The notes: generated from the letters alone by a model not told the origin. Shown: positions 35,681 through 47,502, numbered from the stretch's first letter. The stretch is DNA of 64,000 bases from Diplolepis rosae (GCA_030998225.1 JAPYXD010000723.1:25437501-25501500); one strand, 5' to 3'. Made by a program: numbers and translations.

Positions 35681-36060
35681 TATTAGTCAATTAATGATTC
35701 TCCGATTGTCAATAATTTTTTTTATCGATTATAGCCTCAAAAAGTCAGTAAAAGTCGACTTAATCTATTATTTATCATATGGCTATTTTTCTTAGGCTCC
35801 ATGAAAACATTTTTTACTGAATATTTACTGTTCTATCTTAATTATGTCGAATTATTTTAGCACTATTATAATTTGCGAATCTAGCACCATCTAATACAGA
35901 GAAATTTGATATACTCCTAAACTTTATTATAAGATGTTAATTTATTAAAAAAGGACGAAATTATAAATAATGAAGTGATTGTTTGCATTAAAACATCATT
36001 CAAGTTTATATGAATCATGGTTAACAAAGTAATTCTGAATAAAATTTTGTGTTCACAAAC

Positions 36061-36095
<35 letters not shown>

Positions 36096-36654
36096 TAAAA
36101 AATCTTTTTTTTTTCGTTTAAAAATCAGTCATTATTTTAAAGAACGTATTCCTAGTTCCGAGGGCGCTTTAATAAATTGCATAATATAATGCCTTCAGTT
36201 TCAGATTTCATAGAACTATTTAACCACATTTTCATACATTGCTCATTTTATCCTAAAACTGAGATGGTTTTAACTTTTAATAAACTATTTTTTGTATCTG
36301 CTAATGTACAGCGATTACTTTAAACTTCAAAGAACTTTTTCTTTCTGTGTAAAGATCTTCTAACAAATGTTTATATTAGATAAACAGTCATTTATACATT
36401 TTACATTGTAAAACTAATTGGCTTCATTAAAATGCAACAAATAACATTCAAGAACAGTAGATCTTGGTTAGGTGGTAAAAGGCCCTCTAAAGGGGTCCTA
36501 AGCAGATAATCTTGTTAGGACCTAGCTAGAGCAGCGTGACGTGACTATGTTGGCCCTCTATAAATTCCCATGCAGAAAAATATTTTATCTTTCTTTTTTT
36601 TTTATGAATGTCAATAGATAAGTCATGACAAACCGAACACTAGTCAATTTTAAG
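35681..36654. other. AT-rich DNA with (AAT)n
   Basis: An (AAT)n microsatellite occupies about 36,064-36,095. No gene is seen. Confidence 0.5.
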
Positions 36655-37430
36655 AAGTTTTCTTGAGGAATTGGTTACTGGAGTCTCTCAACGATCGAGT
36701 TGAACTGTTTTAAAAACCGACTCGGGGCATATGGCTTTGCTGACTGACATTTTTTTAAATGCTATCTTGCGACCCTAGCGAACTGGTTGAACGGTAGCTT
36801 TACGCTGTACCGTAAAGCTATCGTAAAGCTATCGTAAAGTAGCATTATAACTCATGAATGAGGCAAAATAAACATTCAAAATGTTTTCATCCTTATTCTA
36901 CGTTGAAAATAACGTTAACTGGTAATTGAAATATGCAATAATTTTATTTATTTACGCTAAAAATTAAAAAAAAACATAATACCTGTCATTGAAGGCAGTG
37001 CAGTGGTTCACCTTTTGTGGAACTTCTCCGTTAAAGTTGACTATTGGTTGGAGTGAGACACAACTATACTTTCATCTCACTCTAACAAATATTCAATCCT
37101 GACGGTGAAGACATGGAAAGTGATGAACCACTGCACTGCCTTGAAGACAGGTATTATGTTTTTTTCGATTTTTAGCGTAAATAAATAAAATTATTGCATA
37201 TTTCAATTACCAGTTAACGTTATTTTCAACGTAGAATAAGGATAAAAACATTTTGAATGTTTATTTTGCCTCATTCATGAGTCATAATGCTACTTTACGA
37301 TAGCTTTACGATAGCTTTGCGATAGCTTTGCGATAGCTTTACGGTACAGCGTAAAGCTACCGTTCATCCAGTTCGCTAGGGGAGGTTCTTTTCCTCCTTA
37401 AAGAAGACAATTGTCATTTAAAGATTAAAA
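36655..37430. repeat. Unknown dispersed repeat split by a foldback
   Basis: 36,668-36,772 and 37,382-37,430 together match about 61,850-61,985 (minus), where the sequence is continuous. A shared word is CTGTTTTAAAAACCGACTC. In one frame both copies read FKNRL..YGFAD-like residues, but I do not recognise a domain. Confidence 0.5.
36773..37381. mobile_element. 609-bp foldback element
   Basis: CCCTAGCGAACTGG at 36,773 and its complement ending at 37,381 bound arms of about 250 bp. Next to the ends are iterated GCTATCGTAAA words (about 5 per arm). Part of the central arm (GAAGGCAGTGCAGTGGTTCA) recurs at 60,452-60,540. The insertion point can be inferred from the uninterrupted copy near 61.9 kb. 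Confidence 0.75.
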
Positions 37431-37635
37431 TATAGTAGATTATTAAAATACAATTAGAACTCCACGAGTCATTACAAGCACTGCGGCGTAATTCGACCTT
37501 ACGAATTAAAATTGAAGTTTTTGAACTAAATATTGTAATAATATTTGAAGAACTGAATCACGCACGTTTCTAATACTTTGTAAATTAACATAAACTTTAA
37601 AAATTATGAAATCATTATAGTAGTTAATAGTAAAC

Positions 37636-38625
37636 AGGACTTATATCGACCCGTAGTATTAATATTTGAATATTTTGGTGTACTTAGTTGACTTTAGGGT
37701 CCAGAAAAATGTAAACTCAAGGTTTCATATTTTCAAACGTTTCGACTCTGATTGGAGTCCTCATCAGTGAGAATTTATTTCTATAACAAATACAAATAAG
37801 AAGATTTGAAAATTTTGGAAAAGTAACAATAAGGAACGACGGGCGAATTGCACATATGGAAACATACATTTTTTTGTGAAAAAAACTAGATTCGCGAAAT
37901 TGAAGCTATTAAACTATTCAAAACTATTAAAAATTATACAGAGACTATAAAAAACTACACAAAAACTGTTCAGATACTGTTCAAACTATTAAAAAGTATT
38001 TGAGGAATGTACAAAAAACTACACGAAACATTCAAACTGTTGGAAAACCGTCTATCTTGGAAAAAACGTGCAGTTATAAAACTATTGAAATTATTTAAAA
38101 CATTTACGAACTGTACAGAATCTATACCAACTATTCGGAGACTATTCAAGCTATAAAAACTATTCAAACTACTTAAGGATTATACAGAAATTACACAAAA
38201 AACGTTCAAAGCTGTTTAAAAATTATATAGAAAATACAAAAAATCTGTTCCAAATTGTTTTAAAGCTGTTTTAAACCATCTATCTGAAAGAAGTGTGCAG
38301 TTATAGCTATTAAAACCTGTTAAAACTATTTAGGGATTGTACAGAACTACATAAAACTGTTAAAGCTGTTTGGAAACTGTCTAACTTGGAAAAATTGTAC
38401 AGTTGTAAAACTATTGAAGAACTATTCAACATTTCAGAGTTGTACAGGAAGTATACAAGACTATTCAAAGCTGTTAAAAAACTATCTATCTTGAACAAAA
38501 GGTGTACAGTTATAAAAGTTAAGAAAAATGTTTAAAAAAGTATCTGAAGATCTGTGATCTCATCAAAGTTGACAACTACTAAATCAAACTAACCTGTTAT
38601 GATGTTAGGAAGCCGGAAAGGAGCT
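37636..38625. mobile_element. Hammerhead-bearing repeat, copy C
   Basis: The order is GGACTTATATCGACCC, then a GACTTTAGGGTCC box, a minus-strand ribozyme motif, a body of degenerate AAACTATT/AACTGTT-rich tandem repeats, and the tail box ACCTGTTATGATGTTAGG near 38,593. No RT or endonuclease is seen. Confidence 0.6.
37730..37773 (-). ncRNA. Hammerhead ribozyme motif C
   Basis: Minus strand: CTGATGA, stem GACTC/GAGTC with loop CAATCA, GAAACGTT, then TGAAAA. TGAAAA pairs with upstream TTCTCA apart from one C/A mismatch. The core is intact and the cleavage triplet is GTT. Confidence 0.6.
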
Positions 38626-40332
38626 TGGGTAAAAAGTCCAAGTGACACAGATTTTTTCCTTTTTTTCCATCGAAAACTGGAAGAATACATAATTAAACAC
38701 ACTCCTGTCACTGAGACTTTAATTTCAATACTGAAGTACATTTGGAATAAATTTGGGGTAAACTTGGCAAAGGGTTTGTAAACTGAAATGTGGGATGGGG
38801 TTATTTCCTTAAGGAGTTGTATGTGACGGTGAAGGAGGAAATGGAAAGATGTGCACAAGATGACCAGGATGCTGTGAAACAAGGCGCAGAAATTTCTGAC
38901 TTGGCCCCGCATTTTCTATGGATGAAATGTACCCAGCATTTTTTGGGAAAGATCGCAAGTACTTCGATGGTCATGCGGTTTAATTTATAACGTTAGACTG
39001 CGTTATGCATTTAGGTTAGGTAAAATTTAAGGTTCGAATCCTGTCAACTTAAGATTAATTTCAACGGCGTTAATATATTATGTTCAGCGATGTGTAGTGA
39101 TAGTGTATAATAGTATAATTTGTAACGCAAATCAATAAACAAGTAAGTAAAAAAAAGACAGCTCGCGAAAGTAATTTTTTATTCTTGTTGCCTTTGATAG
39201 TCTATGAAAATATCATTGACTGGCTTTGAATTTTTCATGCACGAGTGATGTGCGAGCTCTATTTACCTCTATTCAGAATTTCATATTAAATCTTAGAAAT
39301 ATCCCATCTTTGAACTTTATTTTTTCAAATAATTCATAGAAATTATACGCTTTGCATACTTAGAATTTTCAAGGACTTTCTACTGAATACTTTTGAAAAG
39401 TTCTATACTTTTTCCAGGATTGTTGATCTAATTGAACTAGGACGTTACTTCTAGTTTTAAGTAACTTTTGAACGTATCTGAAAGTCGAGCACTCTGTCAT
39501 GGAAATTTCCCAGTACTTATTTTTTCCGTGTACATCCACACAATCAGATCTACTACTAAACTGCTATTATCGATTCAGCTACGTATAGGACAACACTAAT
39601 TACCAAGCTAAAAGTGCAAAAATGCCCATTTTTAACCATATTTGAAACAATATACATATCTACATAGATAGGAATTACCTCTATTCTAAGCCTATCATAG
39701 AAAGTAATTTGAAACCTTTTTTTCCATGAAGCTGGAAGAAACGAGTCGCCTTCTCAAATGACTAGCATTAACTGGCCATAACTGCGAACCATTCAATTTA
39801 CTCATTTCCTTTAGGTGCGCTGCTTTTGTTTTACTAAGAATTTCTATATGCGTGCACGTGCTGGAAGATGAATAACTTGTCAGCACTATATACATATATG
39901 CTATAACTAAATATTAAGAATGGCGTTCTCAAAATTTCTCGTTCGCTTTTTGTAAAATTATTCTTATATTGATAAGATTTTTTACTTGTTTTACAGAAAG
40001 ATGATTCTGCTGTTCGACAAAAGTAATGTCGCAATTCAAATCATTTTTATTTGGCAGAATCGATAATCAAGATTGGAGATTATTCATCTGTCAAGCAGAC
40101 ACAAGATTTAAAGAGTATAAAACAGGATTTTTGTTTGCTTCTTATAATTCTTATTGGATTTACGTAGAGAATCAGTAATATAAGTAATTTTTAGAATAAT
40201 GTCTTAATCAAAAATTGTTATTATTCAAATTTATTTATTTTAAAAGAAAAATAAGTATTTATGAAGTATTTATTGATGAAATCTGCAGCAAAGGCGTATC
40301 GATTACTTGTAGAAACATGGTAATATGCTATA
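38626..40332. other. Mostly non-coding DNA
   Basis: Short frames at 38,599-38,990 are not recognised. A T-arm-like GGTTCGAATCC near 39,032 follows TTAGACTGCGTTATGC and may be a decayed tRNA-derived element. The rest is AT-rich. Confidence 0.4.
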
Positions 40333-41056
40333 TTAAGGGGGTGGTCTCCTCATCAGTCAGCTTCAAAAAATCGATTTTTTTTGTTGCTTCAATCGTTAGA
40401 ATTATTATCTGAGAATATTCTTGTACGGACCGTGTATAGCTGATTAACATCTCATGCCTGTAAGTTTCCTTTAATTTGATTTTTTTCCTTCGAAAAACGT
40501 TAAAGCCCATTTTATGAAAACCATGTTTTTTTAAATTCCGTGCACGATTACAAAAAAACTATAAAAGCTATGTATACGCAAGTAAAACACTGTTTTTTAA
40601 ATAATTTAATTGTGCACAGACTGAGTTAAAAAAATGTATTAAAAATCTCTTTTTACAATGTTATTAACGCACTTATTGCTAAAAAAAGGCCGAAAAATCG
40701 AGTACTCTATTAAAAAATGATTAAAATATTCAAATTTCAACTTTCAATCACCATAATAGACTATACTGTGCAGAAAAGCCTTCCGAATAAGGAAGTATTT
40801 TAATTTTTTGTTTCAGGTAAAAATTACGGGCTGAATTTTTCAAGGAGTTTGAGTCGTCCGCGGCGAGCTGCTGCGCGAGATTGTTTATAAATCCGCCATT
40901 TTATTTATTTTGACATTCAAAAAACTTTTTATTGTTGAATAAATATATGTTCAAAGATACGCAAAAAATCATTTGTTTCTCTTGCTGTTTTCATGTTTAA
41001 AAAAAATCCTAAAAAACCACCTTTTTTATGAGCCACTGATGAGGAGACCCCTTTAA
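40333..41056. mobile_element. TTAA-flanked MITE (piggyBac type), copy 2
   Basis: It is a full-length relative of 33,038-33,759, with TTAA at 40,333-40,336 and 41,053-41,056. The left end has a small GTG insertion (GGGGGTGGTCTCC). Confidence 0.75.
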
Positions 41057-41198
41057 GTTCAAGCTAATAGTGTAAAATTTAATTCTGCAATAGTATAATA
41101 TCGGAAAACTTTAAAATAAATAGTTTATATATATATTTCTACCAAAGAAAACCTGGCTGTGTTTTATCTTTTCGAATAACGTGTAAAACCCCTATCAT
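41057..41198 (+). repeat. 5' LTR fragment of BEL/Pao element 2
   Basis: The block ACCAAAGAAAACCTGGCTG followed by TTTTATCTTTTCGAAT (about 41,141-41,180) is repeated at about 46,909-46,948. It lies just before a primer-binding site. The 5' edge of the LTR is not defined. Confidence 0.6.
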
Positions 41199-41218
41199 TG
41201 GTCCTTCGAGCCGGATCC
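41199..41218 (+). promoter_or_regulatory. Primer-binding site, tRNA-Tyr type
   Basis: TGGTCCTTCGAGCCGGAT is the complement of the 3' end of insect tRNA-Tyr including CCA, as I recall that tRNA. It directly follows the LTR fragment, where minus-strand DNA synthesis starts in LTR retrotransposons. Confidence 0.7.
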
Positions 41219-41315
41219 TAACGCGGCGGATCCTTCGTGTATGTGTCTGCGGCATATAATGAAGACATCACGTGTGTGCCAATGAGTGTCGCGCGAATAG
41301 ACGTAGGACAGTGAA

Positions 41316-43203
41316 GTGCAGACAGACAGCGTAAAATGCAAACGGAAAGTGGAAGACAATATGATTCAGACTCCCCCACCAGGATTGTTAAAGGCAAGGG
41401 GCGATACGCTACAACAAGAGGTCGCAAATAAACAAGGCCCAAACGTGAGGCGCAGCGCAAGAAGTAATGAAGGCGTTGCGCCAGCAAGATATGATAATCT
41501 TTTACAAGATCAAGCAAGTAAAAATCGTCCCGCGATATCTCAAAGTGCCGAAAACTCATTCTCGGGTGCGATATCGCAACGTTCCGCGGGAACTCCGTCG
41601 GTTATTTCACAGAATTCCAACAGCTCGAGAACTAGAGCCAGTAGACAACTGGAAATTGAGCTGAGACGTCAGGAAGAACTAGCGGAATTAGAGAGCCAAC
41701 AAGCGGATCGCGAACGAGAGATTATAGACTTGCGCGCGCGTCGAGAAGAAGCAAAATTGACTGAAGAAGCGGAATACAATGGACAACCAAAAGCGAGTAA
41801 CGCGAGTAAACGGTCGGTAATAACAATGAATTCGAACCACTCGAAGGTTGTTGTTTGGCTTCAAAGAAGGAACGCGACGGACGACAGAGCTAAATCACGC
41901 GATTGTGCAGAGGAAGAAATAGATTTAACCGAGCGCGACTGCTGAGAAATCGGGAAATTTCGAATGTTAATGTACCGCAAATAAACAGTACATATATGGC
42001 TCGACAAGCGATAGGTAAAGATCTTCCTAATTTTCAAGGATCAACAACGGATTGGATACTGTTTGAGAGAATGCTCAATCAGACGCCTGCAAGGAGAAGC
42101 TCTAGAATCAGTCAGAGCGTTATTAATGACCACTAACGTTGACGGGTAATGCTCGTGTTGAAACGGCGTTTCGGACGAGCCGAACATATTATCGAGGAAT
42201 TGATGCATAAAGTTACGAGCGCACCAAACGTCAAAGAAGATCGGCCGACTACGATGATTCATTTTGCGGAGATTTGACCGACTTGGTTTCCACAATCCAA
42301 TCGCTAAATCAACCTTCGTACCTAACCAACCCGATATTTGTTAAACAACTCGTAAGTAAATTACCTGCGTCGGGAAAAATGGCCAAAGCCGCCAAAGACA
42401 AAGACGGGACGGGCTTACGCAAATTTGAGGAATGGATAGAAGAGGAAGCTGACGTCGCGAGTGCTATCTATCAGCCGGAAAGAGAAAAAAGCGAGAAACG
42501 TGTGTTGACATCCCACGAAGGAGAACCTCCAAAGAGCGTAGAAAAGGATGGCAAGTGTCTTTTCTGCGGGAAAAAATCGCATCTGACAGATGCGTGGAAC
42601 AGTTTTTTAAAATTGTCCGTCGACGACCGGTGGACGTGGGTGAGAAAAAAAAGGGTATGCTTTGGATGTCTGGTGGCCAACCACAGCATTCGCGATTGTA
42701 AAGAACAAGGGTGTAACAAATCAGGATGCACTCGCAAGCATAACTCACTTCTACATAACAATTTTCTAGAGACAAGACGACAGACTGCAAAAGAGGAAGG
42801 GAAATTGAACCTGACTACTGTTAACGTGGAGACTAACGAAACGGAACGCGTTAACTGTATGCGTAAAGACGCGAGACGTGTATACTTGCGAATATTGCTG
42901 GTCATTTTCAGAGGACCTAACGGAGTAATTAACACGTACACTGTAGTAGACAGCGGGTCAACCGTGTCTCTGATTGTGGAAGAGATCGCGGATAAACTCA
43001 GTTTAAGAGGACCACTACGACCGCTCATAGCATTGTGGTACGACAATGCCACGAACGAAGATCGTGGGTCACGAGAAGTGAGCCTTGATATACGAAGTAC
43101 AAACGGCAAAATATACAAAATTCGAGGTGCGCGAACAATAAAAATGAATATGCCGGGACAATTAATGACAGTAAACCTAAAAAAAGTGTCCATATTTGAG
43201 TGA
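41316..43203 (+). pseudogene. BEL/Pao gag-protease remnant
   Basis: The N-terminal part (41,316-41,945) is basic and Ser/Gln-rich, with a predicted coiled coil (RRQEELAELESQQADRERE). A frame change near 41,940 leads to the capsid-like LPNFQGSTTDW segment, with a large deletion before 42,274. From 42,274 one frame runs to 43,203. It contains cysteine/histidine knuckles (CLFCGKKSHLTDAW, CFGCLVANHSIRDC, CNKSGCTRKHNSLLH) and a retroviral-type aspartic protease signature, VVDSGSTVSLI. It ends abruptly where RT should follow, so RT and most of RNase H are deleted. Gag would package element RNA and the protease would mature it. This copy cannot do so. Confidence 0.85.
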
Positions 43204-43930
43204 TATCGAGATCCCAGATCTTGATGAAGCCATACCAACCATACGTAGCTCATCGGATTGCTGAGATACTCGTCAGCACCTCACCGACGGACTGGAGATG
43301 GGTGCCGACTGAACAAAATGTTGCAGATGAAGCTACCAGAAGTAAAAGACAGGACGAACTAGAGAACTCGAGTCGCTGTTTTCAAGGACCTGAGTTTCTG
43401 CGTCAACCTGAAACTGAGAGGCCCTTACCCAAAATACCGGACGGACAGTCCACGGAAATAAAAAAGATGAAAAAAGAACGCTGTTTTATGATTCAGGTCG
43501 AAATGCCGCTAATTGATAGTAGAAGTTTTTCCTCGTACGCCAATCACAGCAAGAAGCCTTTCCGGAAGAATGGCCGAGCCTACAACGGAAGATAGGAGTT
43601 ACCTCGACATCGGAGCTTTTTCCCCTCTCACCAATCTACAAGAATGGACTAATTAGAATGGATGGTCGTGTCGTGACCAAAGATGGCTTAACGTTTCAAC
43701 CAGTGATTTTAGACGGAAAAAATCACACCGTAAGAATATTTGTCGCGCATTATCACCGTAAGGCTGGGCATCATGGGCGAGAGAAGCTTGTAAACGACCT
43801 TCGACAGAGCTTCTAAATAACGAACATCCGGACAACAGCGCGACGCTCCTGGAATGACTTCTTTTTTTTTGTGAGGAGGAAAAATGGCGAAATCTTTTAT
43901 AGACGTTATACAGGACTCTCCAAGGACGGG
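43204..43930 (+). pseudogene. BEL/Pao RNase H end and integrase N-terminus
   Basis: YVAHRIAEIL and WRWVPTEQNVADEATR match the Pao-type region just after RNase H. Further on, VILDGKNHTVRIFVAHYHRKAGHHGREKL (read in short pieces) is the histidine half of the integrase zinc-binding domain, ended by a stop near 43,815. Remnants of the cysteine half follow until the R1 insertion. Confidence 0.8.
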
Positions 43931-44275
43931 TCTAGGCATACCTGTTAAAAGCGAAAAACCCCCTCTCACGAACCAATACACCGCCAGCGGAACCGCCTTT
44001 CGTCTTTAAACTTCGCGGGCAGTGGTTCCAGGTTAAAGTCGCGTAAGACTCTTCCGTCGTCCGTTCGCCCGGGACTCCCATCCGCGGGCTAACGCCCGTT
44101 TCGCAGTCCGGCTAGCTTCGCGGACCAGGGGAGGAATAAGAAGATTCCTCCCCCGGTCGACGCGGACAGCCAAGTCCGCCCAAGACGCAGGACCGCGGGT
44201 GTAGGCCCCAATGCGATTTCTACTGGCCCCCGTTGTTGCCGCACTCTGCACGCCCATCGAGCTCCCTCGTCTTCA

Positions 44276-45770
44276 TCACCAGGGTGACGAATGACTCGAT
44301 AAGCATCCATATCTGTTCAGACTGGAGCATGAGAGAGACCATCGTGTCAGGAGTGAGTTGTGCGCCCACTGCCCGACCGACAGCCTCCCTTTCCGCGCCC
44401 TGGCACAGACAAAGAGTGTGTGCTCTGCATTTTCCACAAGAGAACCGCAGTAGCGACACGACTCATCGTCTCTTCTCTTGAAGCGCTTCAGGTACGCATT
44501 AAAGCAACCATGGCCCGAAAGCGCTTGCGCCAGGGAAAAGCCGACTTTACCGTGCTTTCTATCCAGCCAGGTGGCGAGCTCCTGGATCAAACGGTGTGTC
44601 CATCTCCCGGATTGGTCACCATGCCATCTCATCTGCCATTTCTCGACGAGTCTGCGCCTTTCATCCTTGCAGATGGCCTCTTTCGCGCGAGCGATTTCCT
44701 GCAGGTTTGTTAAGCAGGTGAGCTCCTTACGCAGCTGAAAGGTCTCTTTCCTTTCCTCCGATAATAAATCTATTGATGGGACGCTCGCCAGGACCAGCAC
44801 AGCGCTCGTCGACGCAGTTCGGTATGCTGAGACAATTCTCATCACCACACCTCTCTGTGCCGAGAACAGCTTCTTCAGGATAGCATGGTTGTTAAGGGCA
44901 CTTGTCCAGATCGGAGCTGCCTAAAGCAGCTTCGAATTTACCACGTTCGCCACCAGCCTTCTCTTACCTTCCTTGGGTCCACCAATGTTGGACATGAGCC
45001 GAGTCAGGGCAGCCCCACATTGGATGGCTTTGGCAATCGCGATCTGCAGGTGTTCGCCAGCACAGTGTCCTCCAACGACCCTGCAGACCTTGCCCAACCA
45101 AGCTCATCTATGAGCTTGGTTTCTTCAAGATGTTCGCGAAGCTTGACTTTGCTGAGTCGTTTTGTGTTCCAGGAGGGGCTCCTTACTTTGCCGACCCTTC
45201 CCGTATTCACTGGGTGACTCCGTTCCTGGATGCTAAACTCAATGCACTGGTGGTCACTCAAGGTTATTACCTCGAGGATCCCCGCTCCTCGTCTGAACGT
45301 AAAATCCCTGCCCCGATTCAATACAATCAGGTCATTCCTGGCGACCATCTCACTGACCAAGATTGCCCTCCTGTCTAGACCCACTCAAGCGTCTTACTAT
45401 TAAAGTCGCCCGCAATGAGGGACCGCCCACTAGACTCTCTGAGGCTTTCTTCAAGGAGGAAGATCTGGGTCTCAAAGATCTCAAAAGGATCGTTGGGAGA
45501 GAAGTAGCAGCTGTACACACGTACCTCCGCCTCCTCCACCCAAACGAGCCCCTGCGTCGTTCTCCAGGAAATCCGCGTTGCTCCAATCAGGGCTGCAGTC
45601 AAGGATGCCAGCCCTCCTTGATGCATCCTGGTACCAAGTAGAGTTTGCGGACCATTTGTGTTGCTCACTAATGATCGGCCCCCCTCTCCCTGGCAGTCTA
45701 CATCAGAAGGTTCTGGGCTTCCTTCCCTCTCCCGAGGTTGAGCTGTAGGAACTTCACTTTCCACCCCTCA
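44276..45770 (-). pseudogene. R1 ORF2 remnant (endonuclease and C-terminus)
   Basis: It starts about 45,764. The endonuclease shows VRVYSCYFSPNDPFE, IAGDFNSKTLEW, and, after a stop and frame change near 45,380, RDFTFRRGAG and TLSDHQCIEF (the SDH motif of the APE fold). At about 45,070 the linker jumps to GEHLQIAIAKAIQCG, deleting the whole RT finger-palm region. After another frame change the C-terminus (from 44,848) reaches CRYCGSLVENAEHTLFVC, the CCHC knuckle typical of R1-type ORF2. About 95% of the shared residues match copy 1 by eye in the C-terminal region. Confidence 0.85.
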
Positions 45771-46090
45771 ACTTCCGGAGCTCCACCCTGAATATTGGGC
45801 AAGAACCACTCCCCGAAGCATGGGCGACATCTTTTTTGCCCCTATCAGCGCAAGTCAGGCACCGAGGGAGAGCCTTGCACTCCTTGGCCACGTGTGACGC
45901 GCCCCCACACCTCCAGCAGGCATCCTTCCTGCCTGGAAGCGTGCAGCCACGCGACACATGGCCATATCCCTGACACCTGAAGCACCGGGCAACCTCGACA
46001 TGCTCTTGGAGGCAGCCCGAGCAAGCTCAGGGCATTGCTCCTGGAATGACTGCCTGTAATGCAAACATCGTAGAGCGAAATCTGTGGTGC
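45754..46090 (-). pseudogene. R1 ORF1 (gag-like) C-terminal zinc-knuckle region
   Basis: EVARCFRCQGYGHVSRGC followed by CWRCGGASHVAKEC and a third CLTCADRGKKDVAH...C unit form the triple CCHC knuckle array of R1-clade ORF1 proteins, which bind element RNA. The sequence upstream of about 46,020 is frameshifted and the N-terminus is missing. Its end overlaps or abuts the ORF2 start at about 45,764. Confidence 0.8.
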
Positions 46091-46095
46091 CCAGG

Positions 46096-46431
46096 ATGGC
46101 GCCACTACCCCCACCACGTCTACAGGACAACGTGGCAGCTTTCACCGACACAGGGGTTGACTATTTTGGACCTATTCCCGTGACGGTTGGAAGAAGAAGA
46201 GAAAAGTGGTACGGAGTTTAGTTCACATGTCTGACTGTGCGTGCGATCCACCTGGAAATAGCCGCCTCTTCCGACACTAGCTCCATGATAATGACTCTAT
46301 GACGGATGATGGCTAGGCGAGGCAAACCAACTCGGATTTACTCGGACAATGGTACTGATTTTTGAGGTACCAGTGAGGAACTGAGAAAAGCTATCCTATG
46401 CCTAGATAAGGATGCGGTTCTGAGGCAGACT
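46096..46431 (+). pseudogene. BEL/Pao integrase catalytic-core remnant
   Basis: FTDTGVDYFGPIPVTVGRRREKW holds the first catalytic D and IYSDNGTDF the second, in the usual Pao context (LTVRAIHLEIA between). In-frame stops follow WYGV, MTL and TDF. The catalytic E region is missing because a mariner-type sequence begins at about 46,432. Confidence 0.85.
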
Positions 46432-46885
46432 TCTAGTGACAGTTGGTTCCAACAAGACGGCGCTGCATGTCATACAGCCCGTGAAACAATGGATTTACTG
46501 CGTAGTCGTTTCGGTGAGCAATTTATCTCTCGTCTCGGACCGATGGATTGGCCTCCAAGATCGTGTGATATCACACCTTTGGACTTTATTTGTGGGGTTA
46601 TTTAAAGTCTAAATGTTTTGTGGATAAACCAGCTACTATTGAGGCATTGGAAGCCAACATTACTGAAGTTATTAGCGAGATACCGACCGAAGTCCTCGAG
46701 CGAGTCATTCAAAATTGGTGTTTACGGATGGAGGAATTAAAGCGCAGTTGCGGACAACATTTGAAAGGGGTTATTTTTAAAAATAAATGTCGTGAATGGT
46801 TCTGTACAAAATAAAAAAGATTGCCCTATCAATTTGAATTTTCGTTGTTTTATTTCAATTTAAAATCCTATACCTCTAAATTGAT
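46432..46885 (+). pseudogene. Mariner-like transposase 3' fragment
   Basis: WFQQDGAACHTARETMDLL carries the second catalytic D, and WPPRSCDITPLD the third. A one-base change then shifts the frame to GYLKSKCFVDKP and VIQNWCLRMEELKRSCG, ending at the stop near 46,814. The following A/T-rich stretch to TTGATTACCC is probably the element terminus. The first catalytic D and DNA-binding domain are absent. This family is distinct from the two copies at 7.5 and 26.8 kb. Confidence 0.8.
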
Positions 46886-46892
46886 TACCCTT

Positions 46893-46963
46893 TATATATA
46901 TATATATATATTTCCACCAAAGAAAACCTAGCTCTGTTTTATCTTTTCGAATTACCTGTAAAA
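46893..46963 (+). repeat. 3' LTR fragment of BEL/Pao element 2
   Basis: It matches 41,131-41,196, including the preceding (TA)n run, ACCAAAGAAAACCTAGCTC and TTTTATCTTTTCGAAT. Confidence 0.65.
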
Positions 46964-47502
46964 ACCCCAACACCTAAATTTTAATAAAAAACGGCGGAAA
47001 ATTATTTGTACAGCTGATATATAAATATAAGAGTTTTTTGTATTTTATTTTCAAAAAACTTAAATGTATGATAACATTTTATTTATAAAATGCAGGGGGA
47101 GAATAAATCAAATAATTTATATGAATTAAACCATAAATGTATGTAAAATATTGTCAACAAATGCATTTACAAAATCAAGGAGAAACATACATAAGTTGAA
47201 TTTCTTTATATAAACTCTATTTAAATCAAGAAAAATGTATGAAAACGTTTTGAAATTATTTTTTGTAACGCATGCACGAAATTTTCCACTTCCCGTGCAT
47301 GTAAAGCGTGGAGAAAATGACCTACTTTATATCCATAAAGGAAAGTAACTTTTCAAAGCTACCACGCAAGCGCAGTGCAACGAATTACTCGCGAACGTTA
47401 TCGTGCTGGGGCACTTCGAGCAAAACCCTATATTCTTCACGCTTCCAAAACATCTGTGAATGGAAAACGCATGTAAATGGTGTTAACCTAAATTGTTAGA
47501 GT
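46964..47502. other. Non-coding spacer
   Basis: AT-rich sequence with no gene recognised. Confidence 0.45.

Larger units (their letters stand above)
43985..46090 (-). mobile_element. R1-clade non-LTR retrotransposon, copy 2, antisense inside the BEL element
   Basis: The minus-strand order is the ORF1 zinc knuckles, the ORF2 endonuclease, the ORF2 C-terminus with its zinc knuckle, and a GC-rich 3' region ending near 43,985. It lies between the N-terminal and catalytic parts of the BEL integrase, so it inserted after BEL. Exact junctions and a target duplication are not resolved. The RT core is deleted. Confidence 0.75.

Noticed and set aside
38990..39045. tRNA gene near GGTTCGAATCC
   Set aside because: Only the T-arm/B-box part is convincing; acceptor, D and anticodon stems do not form.
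45363..45641. Plus-strand frames across 44.2-45.7 kb
   Set aside because: They are shadows of the antisense R1 ORF2; the minus-strand reading has the endonuclease motifs.
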